Positions 1 through 6,791 of a DNA stretch of 14,565 bases are shown here, piece by piece. The position numbers were made by a program, and so were the translations under genes. Numbering within the stretch: the first letter of the stretch is position 1; each line of letters begins with the position of its first letter. The stretch is from JBMNHG01 sp045627705 (GTDB taxonomy: Bacteria; Verrucomicrobiota; Kiritimatiellia; RFP12; JBMNHG01). The notes beneath the pieces are model-generated. The model did not search any database and had not been told where the DNA came from. It saw only the letters and a program-made list of their open reading frames with translations. The stretch covers positions 1 to 14,565 of the forward strand of contig JAZQOE010000014.1 in NCBI GenBank assembly GCA_045627705.1. Reading direction: 5' to 3'.

Positions 1-2
1 GC

Positions 3-242
3 GATCCCGAAGGACGCTACATCCTCGCGTATGCGCCGATTGGAATGCCATTCCGCCTGCGCCTTGATGCGCTGAAGGGGGAAAAGTGCCATGCGCGGTG
101 GATGGATCCGCGCACGGGCCAATTCATTGAAATCGGTGAAATACCGACCTCCACCCCGCAAACATTCGCGCCGCCCACACCCGGCGAACTTGCCGACTGG
201 GTGCTTGTCTGCGATGTGCTGGGACTCAAAGAAGCCAAATAA
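3..242 (+). CDS. C-terminal fragment of a DUF4038/apiosidase-like glycoside hydrolase (collagen-binding-2 domain)
   Basis: This is the 3' end of a gene whose start lies left of the window. The frame is open from the first complete codon at position 3 and ends with TAA at 240-242, giving 79 residues. The stretch reads as a small beta-rich module: a YILAYAPIGMPF segment, then WMDPRTGQ, then IGEI, and a closing W-V-L-V. This pattern is typical of the putative collagen-binding domain (Pfam Collagen_bind_2) that follows the DUF4038 TIM barrel in apiosidase-like (GH140-type) enzymes, where it acts as a C-terminal beta-sandwich. The catalytic part is not in view, so the substrate cannot be stated. 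The assignment comes from motif recall, not a search. An internal ATG at 45 is in the same frame but is not a likely start, because the homologous stretch begins before it. Confidence 0.7.
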   Translation, partial: DPEGRYILAYAPIGMPFRLRLDALKGEKCHARWMDPRTGQFIEIGEIPTSTPQTFAPPTPGELADWVLVCDVLGLKEAK

Positions 243-351
243 GGGCATAATAACGAGTTGGCCTCTTACGGGCGATAGCGCTGTCATAAACCATCTGTTA
301 CCGCTTGCGAAATGGCATGCGTCATGCTACCATGACAATTCCGTGTTGGCT

Positions 352-380
352 TTGCCACGCTTTTGCCGTTAAAGCATAGT
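352..380 (+). promoter_or_regulatory. Possible sigma70-type promoter for the small lipoprotein and purM
   Basis: TTGCCA at 352-357 and CATAGT at 375-380 are separated by 17 nt, matching the consensus at 5 of 6 and 4 of 6 positions. Transcription would start near 387 and leave a leader of about 20 nt that contains the Shine-Dalgarno site AAGGAAG (392-398). A weaker alternative pair is TTGCGA (305-310) and TACCAT (328-333), also 17 nt apart. The 164-nt gap after the upstream stop makes a promoter here reasonable. I see no terminator in the gap. Confidence 0.38.
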
Positions 381-406
381 TTGTTCATTTCAAGGAAGTA
401 ACGAGG

Positions 407-742
407 ATGAGAAACCATTTTCTGCATGGCTTTGCGTCACTTCTGGCCGCAAGTTTCGCCGCATTGTGCGTTACCGGGTGCGCCACGAATGTGATTGTCC
501 GCACAAATCCGCCCGATGGCGCGGTTTACGCCAGGGGAAGCGGCCGCGCAGCCTACCGTTGGGCTTACAGGGGAACGGCCAAGGCCGACCAACCCGCCCA
601 ATTCGAGATGTACTACAGCGCGATGGACGTGTTTGTCCAGTGGCCGGATGGCCAGCGCAGTGAAATCAGGCATGAAGACATGCACTTCAACAAGAAGGAA
701 GTGCAGATGGAATTCACTCGTCCCGGCACGGTTCGCCAATAG
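407..742 (+). CDS. Small secreted lipoprotein of unknown function
   Basis: The protein has 111 residues. An arginine/histidine-containing n-region and a hydrophobic stretch (about residues 9-22) lead to a lipobox V-T-G-C with the acylated cysteine at position 25, so it should be exported and lipid-anchored. After C25 comes V-I-V-R-T-N-P-P-D-G-A-V-Y, the style of opening seen in PEGA-like beta modules on bacterial surface proteins, followed by a single short domain rich in Tyr and Trp. The start is fixed by AAGGAAG at 392-398, 8 nt before the ATG. The gene lies 65 nt before purM on the same strand with no terminator between, so the two may share a transcript although their roles look unrelated. 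I do not recognise a named family, and the PEGA resemblance is only suggestive. Confidence 0.72.
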   Translation: MRNHFLHGFASLLAASFAALCVTGCATNVIVRTNPPDGAVYARGSGRAAYRWAYRGTAKADQPAQFEMYYSAMDVFVQWPDGQRSEIRHEDMHFNKKEVQMEFTRPGTVRQ

Positions 743-807
743 TGCCATCAACCCCTGTCCCAGTCCGGGTCGGTCTGGCCCGTGTTTCATAACGAAGGAG
801 ATCGGAA

Positions 808-2325
808 ATGCCCTCGAACAAAGCAAAGGCAGTAAAGCAACCACCGAAAGCAACGTCCGACAAGCCGGCGTCGAAGGTCGTAAAGGCCGCGCAGACAGCC
901 ACAAAGGCGTCCGCTACAAAGAAGGTGGCGAAACCGATTTCCAAACCGGTCGCAAAACCCGCTCCCGCAAAGAAGCCTGCCGTGAAGGCGGTCGCGGTCA
1001 AGCCAATCGCAAAATCTGCGAAGAAGCCTGTCGCGGCGGCGAAGGTCGCTCCGAAAACCGTGCAGAAGACTGTAGCCAAGCCTGTGGTTGCACCCAAGAC
1101 TGCGCCCGCGCCCAAGGCCGTGGCCGCAGTCGCGGTCAAGCCCGCGACAAAACCCGTGTCCAAGCCTGCTCCACGCAAGCTTGTCAAGACGCCACTTCCC
1201 GCACCAGTGTCACCACGGCCGGCCCCTCGTCCTGTAACGGCGATTGTCCATCCTGTCGCAAGACCTACGCCTGCTCCCGCTCCTGCGGCCCCCGCTCGCA
1301 GCGCATACTCGGTCGCCGGTGTCGATATCGATTCCAAGATGAACGGCGTCAAGGCGATCAAGGAGATGGTCAAGTCCACTGCAACACGCGGCGTGATTGG
1401 TGGTATCGGCCACTTTGGCGGCCTTTTCGCGGCTCCTGGCGAAGGCAACATCCTCGTCGCCAGTTCCGATGGCGTCGGCACGAAACTGAAGGTCGCGGTG
1501 ATGGCGCATCGCCATGGCACGGTCGGCCAGGATCTTGTGAACCACTGCGTTAACGACATCCTCGTGCTTGGCGCGAAACCGCTGTTCTTCATGGACTATG
1601 TTGGTTCGTCGCGCTTTGACGGCGACATGTTCAAGTCTGTTGTTTCCGGCCTGTGCAAGGCCTGCCGCGAGAACGGATGCGCATTGCTCGGCGGCGAAAC
1701 TGCGGAGCTCCCCGGGCTTTATCCCGTTGGCGAGTATGACCTTGTCGGCACGATTGTAGGCGTTGTCGATAAGAAGAAGATCATCACGGGCAAGACAATC
1801 AAGAATGGCGATGTGATCATCGGCCTTCCTTCGGGCGGACTCCAGACGAATGGCTATTCGCTCGCCCGCAAGGTGCTTTTCGACCAGTGCGGCTTCACGG
1901 TGAATGACATGCTTCCCGGCACTCGCATGACGATTGCGGACGCCCTCCTGTCGATCCACCAGAGCTTCCTCCGCCCCGTCGAGGCCGTCATGAAGAAGGT
2001 CCAGATCCAGGGCATGGCACACATCACCGGCGGCGGCTTCACTGACAACATCCCACGCGTCCTTCCAGACAAGTGCCGCGCCGTGATCGACCGTTCATCC
2101 TGGAAGGTCCCGACGATCTTCCAGTTCCTCGGCCGCCAGGGTCACGTCGCCGACGACGAGATGTACCGCGTCTTCAACATGGGCATCGGATTCGTCATGA
2201 TCGTCCGTCCCGCCGATGTCCAGAAGACGCTCGCGGCTCTCAAGGCGAACCACACCTCGCCCGTCGTAATCGGCAAGATCGAAAAGGGCGAAAAGGATGT
2301 CGTTTACCGCGACTCCATCGCCTGA
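808..2325 (+). CDS. purM: Phosphoribosylformylglycinamidine cyclo-ligase (AIR synthetase) with a histone-H1-like N-terminal tail
   Basis: PurM closes the imidazole ring of AIR from FGAM using ATP, the fifth step of purine synthesis in the cytoplasm. The enzyme body starts near residue 165 (S-A-Y-S-V-A-G-V-D-I-D) and runs to residue 505. That is about 341 residues, the length of an ordinary PurM. Visible family motifs are S-S-D-G-V-G-T-K (219-226), G-G-E-T-A-E-L-P-G (295-303) and H-I-T-G-G-G-F (405-411). Residues 1-163 are an added tail of Lys, Ala, Pro, Val and Thr, with one acidic residue (D18), no aromatics and no glycine. It is lysine-rich up to about residue 125 and then Arg/Pro-rich. The start at 808 has a strong Shine-Dalgarno AAGGAG (795-800, 7-nt gap), and no ATG lies between the tail and the enzyme body, so the tail is very probably translated. 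The tail's function is unknown. Confidence 0.95.
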   Translation: MPSNKAKAVKQPPKATSDKPASKVVKAAQTATKASATKKVAKPISKPVAKPAPAKKPAVKAVAVKPIAKSAKKPVAAAKVAPKTVQKTVAKPVVAPKTAPAPKAVAAVAVKPATKPVSKPAPRKLVKTPLPAPVSPRPAPRPVTAIVHPVARPTPAPAPAAPARSAYSVAGVDIDSKMNGVKAIKEMVKSTATRGVIGGIGHFGGLFAAPGEGNILVASSDGVGTKLKVAVMAHRHGTVGQDLVNHCVNDILVLGAKPLFFMDYVGSSRFDGDMFKSVVSGLCKACRENGCALLGGETAELPGLYPVGEYDLVGTIVGVVDKKKIITGKTIKNGDVIIGLPSGGLQTNGYSLARKVLFDQCGFTVNDMLPGTRMTIADALLSIHQSFLRPVEAVMKKVQIQGMAHITGGGFTDNIPRVLPDKCRAVIDRSSWKVPTIFQFLGRQGHVADDEMYRVFNMGIGFVMIVRPADVQKTLAALKANHTSPVVIGKIEKGEKDVVYRDSIA

Positions 2326-2366
2326 TCGCCTCGCGCTTCCATTTAACTGACCTCATCTTAACCATG

Positions 2367-2399
2367 CCCCCTGCGCGAAACCCGCGCAGGGGGTTTATT
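2367..2399 (+). terminator. Rho-independent terminator after purM, possibly an attenuator for asnB
   Basis: A perfect 11-bp stem pairs CCCCCTGCGCG (2367-2377) with CGCGCAGGGGG (2383-2393) across a 5-nt loop, followed by TTTATT (2394-2399). It lies 41 nt after the purM stop. Only 19 nt remain before the asnB ATG, too little room for a separate promoter after the hairpin. Confidence 0.85.
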
Positions 2400-2418
2400 G
2401 AAAAGAAAGATCGAAGAC

Positions 2419-4347
2419 ATGTGCGGTATCGCCGGCTTGATCGCTCCGAAGCACGTTGAGACAATCCGCCAGATGACGCGGCTGATGACCTATCGCGGAC
2501 CAGACGACGAAGGTTACTACTCCGATGATAATATCTCGCTGGGCCAGCGCCGCCTTTCTATCATCGACCTTTCGGGTGGTCGCCAGCCAATCGCGAACGA
2601 GGATGGCACGCTGCAGCTTGTCTGCAACGGCGAAATCTACAACTCGCCGGAACTCCGCCGCGAACTGGAATCGCGCGGCCACAAGTTCTCGACTTCGACC
2701 GATGTCGAAACCGCCCTCCACCTCTTCGAGGAGGAAGGTCCCAAGTGTGTCGCCCGTCTTCGTGGCATGTTCGCGATCGGCATCTGGAATACCAAGACGC
2801 ACGAGCTCTTCCTCGCGCGCGACCACATGGGCCAGAAGCCGCTTTTCTTCGCCACGAGCGGCAAGTCCATCGCCTTTGCTTCCGAACCCAAGTGCGTGCT
2901 CGCTTCTGGCATAGTCGAAAAGCAAATCGATCTCGAAGCCCTCTGGCACTACATGTCGCTCCGCTACATGCCGGATGACCGTTCGCTCTTCAAGGGCGTG
3001 AAGAAGCTGCCGGCCGCCACCTATGCAATCTGGAAGGACGGCCAAGTCCGCACCGAGCGCTATTGGAAGCTCGACACGTTCAACAACAAGCTCGAAGGTT
3101 CCGAACAGGAACTGACCGATCGCCTCGAGAAGCTGCTCCTCGAAACCGTCGAAATGCACCTCCTCTCCGATGTGCCAGTGGGGACGTTCCTTTCGGGCGG
3201 CATCGACTCGTCGCTCATCACCGCGATGACGGCGAAGATCACTGGCAGGAAGTTCAACACCTTTTCCATCGGCGTCAACGACCAGATCAACGAACTTCCC
3301 TGGGCCGAGAAGATCGCCAGGCAGTACGACCTCAACTGGCGCACCGAGACGGTCGAGGCAAATCTCATCGGCATGCTGCCAGAAATGATCTATCACATGG
3401 ACGAGCCGGCCGACCCGTTTGGCGTGGGCGTGTATCTCGTTTCGCAGGTCGCCGCGAAATACGACAAGGTCGTGCTTTCCGGCGATGGCGGCGACGAGAA
3501 TTTCGCCGGCTACGACCGTTTTGCCGGACAAAAGCTCGCCCGCATGTACGGCCTCATTCCAGGCTTCCTCCGTCGCGGAGTCTTTGCGCCTATCATCGGG
3601 CTCATCCCCGAATCCTTCGGCTACAAGTCGCTCGCCGGGAAACTGCGCTGGCTCAACGATGTCGGCGGACACGCAAAGACGCCCGGCGACGCCTACGCTC
3701 GGTCGATGTCGGTCCTCCGCTTCACGCAGGAGCAGAAGGAGGCGCTCTTCACCAACAAGGCTGTCGAACAGATTGCCGACACCGATTCAATCCGCCAGAT
3801 CCTGAAGTTCTTCGACGATGGAGCCGCTTCCGAGTATCTCGACAAGATGCTCTACACGGATCTTATGACGCGTATTCCCGACCAGTTGCTCGCCATTTCG
3901 GACCGCATGTCCATGGCTCACTCGATCGAGATCCGTCCGCCGCTCATCGACTACAAGGTCACCGAGTTCGCGGCTTCGCTCCCCTGCGACATCAAACTGC
4001 GCGGAACCGGTCGCGGCCTCAAGTACATCCTTCGCAATGTCGCCAAGCGCTACATGGGCGCGGATCTTGTGGATCGTCCAAAGCAGGGCTTCGGATTCCC
4101 GATCGCGAAGTGGCTACGCGGCGATCTCGCGAACTTCCAGCGCAATCTCTTCAGGCAGTCTCGCTTCGTGGAACTCGGGCTGTTCCGCCAGGAGGAGATC
4201 GATCGCCTGATGAACGAGCACATCGGCGGCAAGGCGGACCACAACTTCCGCCTATGGATCCTCATCAACCTCGAAATCTGGCACCGCATGGCCTTCGAGG
4301 GGATGTCCTGCGACGCCGCCAGCGAGTTTATCCAGAAACTCCGCTAG
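2419..4347 (+). CDS. asnB: Glutamine-hydrolysing asparagine synthetase (AsnB type)
   Basis: The 642-residue protein is a standard two-domain AsnB, which makes asparagine from aspartate, ATP and glutamine-derived ammonia in the cytoplasm. The start is set at 2419, not at the in-frame TTG 21 nt upstream, because M-C-G-I-A-G places the catalytic cysteine of the class II glutamine amidotransferase domain at residue 2. That domain shows Y-R-G-P-D-D-E-G, the R-L-S-I-I-D-L stretch and C-N-G-E-I-Y-N. The synthetase domain has the ATP PP-loop S-G-G-I-D-S-S (259-265) and S-G-D-G-G-D-E (354-360). The ribosome site is weak (AAAGAAAG about 10 nt upstream). The stretch after H-M-D-E-P reads A-D-P-F-G-V-G instead of the common F-A-D-S-S-A-I-P, so this may be a distinct subgroup. 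Some AsnB-like proteins amidate envelope or exopolysaccharide substrates; nothing nearby shows that here. Confidence 0.93.
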   Translation: MCGIAGLIAPKHVETIRQMTRLMTYRGPDDEGYYSDDNISLGQRRLSIIDLSGGRQPIANEDGTLQLVCNGEIYNSPELRRELESRGHKFSTSTDVETALHLFEEEGPKCVARLRGMFAIGIWNTKTHELFLARDHMGQKPLFFATSGKSIAFASEPKCVLASGIVEKQIDLEALWHYMSLRYMPDDRSLFKGVKKLPAATYAIWKDGQVRTERYWKLDTFNNKLEGSEQELTDRLEKLLLETVEMHLLSDVPVGTFLSGGIDSSLITAMTAKITGRKFNTFSIGVNDQINELPWAEKIARQYDLNWRTETVEANLIGMLPEMIYHMDEPADPFGVGVYLVSQVAAKYDKVVLSGDGGDENFAGYDRFAGQKLARMYGLIPGFLRRGVFAPIIGLIPESFGYKSLAGKLRWLNDVGGHAKTPGDAYARSMSVLRFTQEQKEALFTNKAVEQIADTDSIRQILKFFDDGAASEYLDKMLYTDLMTRIPDQLLAISDRMSMAHSIEIRPPLIDYKVTEFAASLPCDIKLRGTGRGLKYILRNVAKRYMGADLVDRPKQGFGFPIAKWLRGDLANFQRNLFRQSRFVELGLFRQEEIDRLMNEHIGGKADHNFRLWILINLEIWHRMAFEGMSCDAASEFIQKLR

Positions 4348-4423
4348 CAGATGATGCCCCATCCACTGTAACAGTCCCCGGGGCTTCCACCATTGCTGAC
4401 GTCCCATCATTCCCCGTGCCCGC

Positions 4424-4452
4424 TTGACTTAGGTCGCGGCGCCAAGTATAAA
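4424..4452 (+). promoter_or_regulatory. Near-consensus sigma70-type promoter for the 4460 gene (leaderless geometry)
   Basis: TTGACT (4424-4429) and TATAAA (4447-4452) are separated by exactly 17 nt, matching consensus at 5 of 6 positions each. The -10 box ends 7 nt before the ATG at 4460, so transcription should begin at or within a base of the start codon. No Shine-Dalgarno site is present. Confidence 0.8.
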
Positions 4453-4459
4453 TGCGGGC

Positions 4460-5485
4460 ATGGAGCATAAGGCACCAAAGCATTTTGCGTCGGTCGTGGC
4501 GATTGCCGCATTCGCATGCGCCACGCTTGCGCATGCCGATACCGTATGCTGGTCAGATGGACGCGAAGAAACCGGCCGCATCGTCGCAGGACAAAACGCG
4601 CGGATTCGACTGCACGATGGCGCACGCGTCCTTGAATGGGATGCCTCCGAACTTGCGGCTATCGCCTTCGAGCCAACCAAGGAAACGATGGAACGCGCAT
4701 GGCGTTTCGTCGAGGCGGGGAAGACCGCGAAAGAGTTCACAGGTGATTCATATCCCGTGATCGAGCTTTCGGCATGCGTGTCATTGCGCGATGGAACGTC
4801 CGTAAGAGGCCACCTACTGACATCCGTGCTCTACCTCGAACAAGGCGCAAAGACATCGAAGATCGTCTTGCGCCGCAAGCTCCGCGGCAAGGAAGGCGAA
4901 TCATACTCGGACATCGCGTATCCCGCATCGCTGGCCTTTGATCCCGCTCCTAGCGCATCGACCTCGCAAGCTAATTCCATCGTACTCGACTTCGATGGCG
5001 CGTCCACGATTGCGCTTGAAGATGTCGCATGCGTTTGGCGCAAGCCGTTCCCCGCCGCGGCACGCGCGTGGCGCGGCGATGCCGGCGAATTGCGCGTTGA
5101 GCGCATCGGCGGGGATTTGGTAACGGCGCGCCGCGTTGATGGCGCAATCCATGTTTCATGGAATGGCGAATGCCCAGATGAAATCCGCCGGCGAATCGTG
5201 CAGGGCGTGGCAGACGTCCGCGACTTCTTCGATGACCGCCGTCCGCTCGCCTTCGCCTCCGATCCCGACGATGGCACAACCGCGTTTTCACTAGTCCTTG
5301 CATCGCGCGCCGGCGGCACAACCCTCGATGGCGCCGCGACGCAGCCATGGCGCCTGGAAGTCTGGCGCTGGCGCCTGGGCGATGGTTCCAATATACTTCT
5401 TTCGACGCGCGCCGTGCTTTTCCGCGGTTTGCGCGCGGCTTCCGATCCTCTTCCCGAAATCCAAATCGACAACGCTGGAGACTGA
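4460..5485 (+). CDS. Secreted protein of unknown function with two DG-repeat beta modules
   Basis: The protein has 341 residues. It carries an N-terminal signal peptide: hydrophobic residues about 9-24 and a likely cleavage A-H-A|D after residue 26, with no lipobox. Two related stretches follow: residues 29-72 (V-C-W-S-D-G, then G-R-I, ending A-I-A-F-E-P) and 107-161 (V-S-L-R-D-G, then G-H-L, ending S-L-A-F-D-P). Each resembles a small beta-barrel unit of SH3/Sm style. The C-terminal half (about 195-341) has no motif I recognise. In-frame TAG at 4430-4432 with no ATG, GTG or TTG after it until 4460 makes 4460 the first possible start. The stop is 2 nt before the GH29 ATG, and the GH29 ribosome site lies inside this gene, so the two are probably translationally coupled. 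I do not recognise the family. Confidence 0.8.
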   Translation: MEHKAPKHFASVVAIAAFACATLAHADTVCWSDGREETGRIVAGQNARIRLHDGARVLEWDASELAAIAFEPTKETMERAWRFVEAGKTAKEFTGDSYPVIELSACVSLRDGTSVRGHLLTSVLYLEQGAKTSKIVLRRKLRGKEGESYSDIAYPASLAFDPAPSASTSQANSIVLDFDGASTIALEDVACVWRKPFPAAARAWRGDAGELRVERIGGDLVTARRVDGAIHVSWNGECPDEIRRRIVQGVADVRDFFDDRRPLAFASDPDDGTTAFSLVLASRAGGTTLDGAATQPWRLEVWRWRLGDGSNILLSTRAVLFRGLRAASDPLPEIQIDNAGD

Positions 5486-5487
5486 CA

Positions 5488-6696
5488 ATGCATACGAAAT
5501 GGTTCAACGAGGCACGCTACGGGCTATTCATCCACTGGGGTGCATATTCGGTCGCCGGACGCGGCGAATGGCTCATGAACCGCGAACTCGTCCCGCCCGA
5601 AGAGTACGCGCGCAAGTACATCGCGAACTTCACGGCGGCGAACTATGATCCCGCGGACTGGGCCGCGAAGGCAAAGCGCTGGGGCATGGGCTACATGGTC
5701 CTCACGACGCGCCACCACGATGGTTTCGCGCTCTGGGACTCGAAGGTTAATCCGTGGAATGCGGCGCGCCTCGGGCCAAAGCGCGACCTCGTCGCCCCAT
5801 ACGTGGAAGCGGTCCGCGCCGCCGGCCTGAAGGTCGGCCTCTACTATTCGCCCGCAAACTGGTCGCACCCCGACTATCCCGGGGCATTCTACCGCGACTG
5901 GCCGCAGAAGCAGGACTGGAAGGACGAAGCATCCCGCCAGCGCTTCATTGCCTACTACCGCGCAGAACTTCGAGAACTCCTCACCAATTACGGCAAAATC
6001 GACTATCTTTGGTTTGACGGCTGCATCCCCGAAAACATCGATGGCGGCGAAACACTCAAGATGGTGCGCGAACTCCAGCCGGGCATCATCGTGAACAACC
6101 GTCTCGGCGAGCCATTCGACGTGAAGAACTCCGAGCAAACCGTCAATCCGCCGAAGCAGGACATCGACTGGGAAGCCTGCATGACTCTCAATTCAAACTG
6201 GGGTTACTTTGCTGGCGACCAGCGTTGGAAGCGTCCGGTGGATGTGATCGAGCTTCTGATGCAGTGCGCGCAGGACGCAGGAAACCTGCTTCTGAATGTT
6301 GGTCCGCGCGAGGATGGAACCATCCCCGAGGAATCCGTCGCGATCCTCGATGAAGTCGGCGCATGGCTCGAACACAACCGCGAGGCGTTTGCCTGTACGC
6401 AGCGGCACCAGTTCTCCTGGTGCATCCCCGCGCGACCCGTGATGCGCCGCGGCAACATCGTTTATCTCTGCTTCCTGATCGACCCGTGCGGCGAATTCGC
6501 ATGGGGCGAACTCAAGAACAAAGCGATTCGCGCGTGGCATGTCGATGACGGCACACCCGTCAAATTCCGGCAGGAAGGCCGTCGTCTCTTTTTCGAGGAT
6601 GTCGGCTACAAGTACCCTGCGCGCATTGTCGCACTTGAAGTCGAAGGCGAACCAGAAGCGAACTTCGCCCAGACATCCTTCTGGATTCCCAACTGA
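5488..6696 (+). CDS. GH29 alpha-L-fucosidase, apparently cytoplasmic
   Basis: GH29 enzymes release terminal alpha-L-fucose by a retaining mechanism. The 402-residue protein begins M-H-T-K-W-F-N-E-A-R-Y-G, the usual opening of the GH29 barrel. It shows F-I-H-W-G (14-18), H-H-D-G-F (76-80) and W-F-D-G (175-178), in which D177 is the expected nucleophile. A D-W-E-A-C stretch (E229) and a W-G-Y follow, then a short C-terminal beta domain from about residue 325. The start at 5488 is chosen over the longer open frame (from 5347) because it fits the family N-terminus and has GGAG (5477-5480) 7 nt upstream. There is no signal peptide, so it likely acts on imported fucosylated oligosaccharides. It follows the secreted unknown protein in one operon. 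Which Glu is the acid/base cannot be settled by eye. Confidence 0.93.
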   Translation: MHTKWFNEARYGLFIHWGAYSVAGRGEWLMNRELVPPEEYARKYIANFTAANYDPADWAAKAKRWGMGYMVLTTRHHDGFALWDSKVNPWNAARLGPKRDLVAPYVEAVRAAGLKVGLYYSPANWSHPDYPGAFYRDWPQKQDWKDEASRQRFIAYYRAELRELLTNYGKIDYLWFDGCIPENIDGGETLKMVRELQPGIIVNNRLGEPFDVKNSEQTVNPPKQDIDWEACMTLNSNWGYFAGDQRWKRPVDVIELLMQCAQDAGNLLLNVGPREDGTIPEESVAILDEVGAWLEHNREAFACTQRHQFSWCIPARPVMRRGNIVYLCFLIDPCGEFAWGELKNKAIRAWHVDDGTPVKFRQEGRRLFFEDVGYKYPARIVALEVEGEPEANFAQTSFWIPN

Positions 6697-6771
6697 CCCT
6701 GATTGCCTACAATTGCTTAAAATGCTGTAAATTACACACTAACAACTCTTAAATAGTCTGTCCCTTTAAGC

Positions 6772-6791
6772 AAAAACGGCGCACCGTTTTT
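6772..6791. terminator. Bidirectional terminator between convergent genes
   Basis: An 8-bp stem pairs AAAAACGG (6772-6779) with CCGTTTTT (6784-6791) across a CGCA loop. Read on either strand it ends in a T-run, so it can stop both the GH29 transcript and the opposing glutaminase-like transcript. The last T of the stem is also the final base of the minus-strand TAA stop codon (6793-6791). The 75 nt between the GH29 stop and the hairpin is AT-rich and holds no gene. Confidence 0.78.

Noticed and set aside
315..327. Small inverted repeat GCATG-CGT-CATGC upstream of the lipoprotein gene
   Set aside because: The arms are only 5 bp with a 3-nt loop and no T-run, so it is too weak to call a terminator or operator.
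495..1553. Plus-strand open frame of 352 codons overlapping the lipoprotein gene and the PurM tail
   Set aside because: It is an alternative frame of the low-complexity tail and of neighbouring genes, with no recognisable domain and no ribosome site.
714..1592. Minus-strand Ala/Thr/Gly-rich open frame (292 codons)
   Set aside because: It is the antisense reading of the Lys/Ala/Pro tail of PurM; repetitive content explains the lack of stops.
2395..3672. Long minus-strand open frame (425 codons) opposite asnB
   Set aside because: It mirrors the codon pattern of a clear AsnB gene, its translation shows no family motif, and it has no promoter or ribosome site. It is a GC-skew shadow.
4365..4383. 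Adjacent palindromes ACTGT-A-ACAGT and CCCCGGGG between asnB and the next gene
   Set aside because: They are short, have no T-run to make a terminator, and lie about 40 nt upstream of the -35 box. They could be an operator but there is no second copy to support it.
6775..6786. The 12-mer AACGGCGCACCG occurs here and again at 10678-10689
   Set aside because: One copy is the loop and part of the stem of the terminator, the other is in the trxA-pyrK gap without a stem or T-run. A shared 12-mer in GC-rich DNA can be chance.
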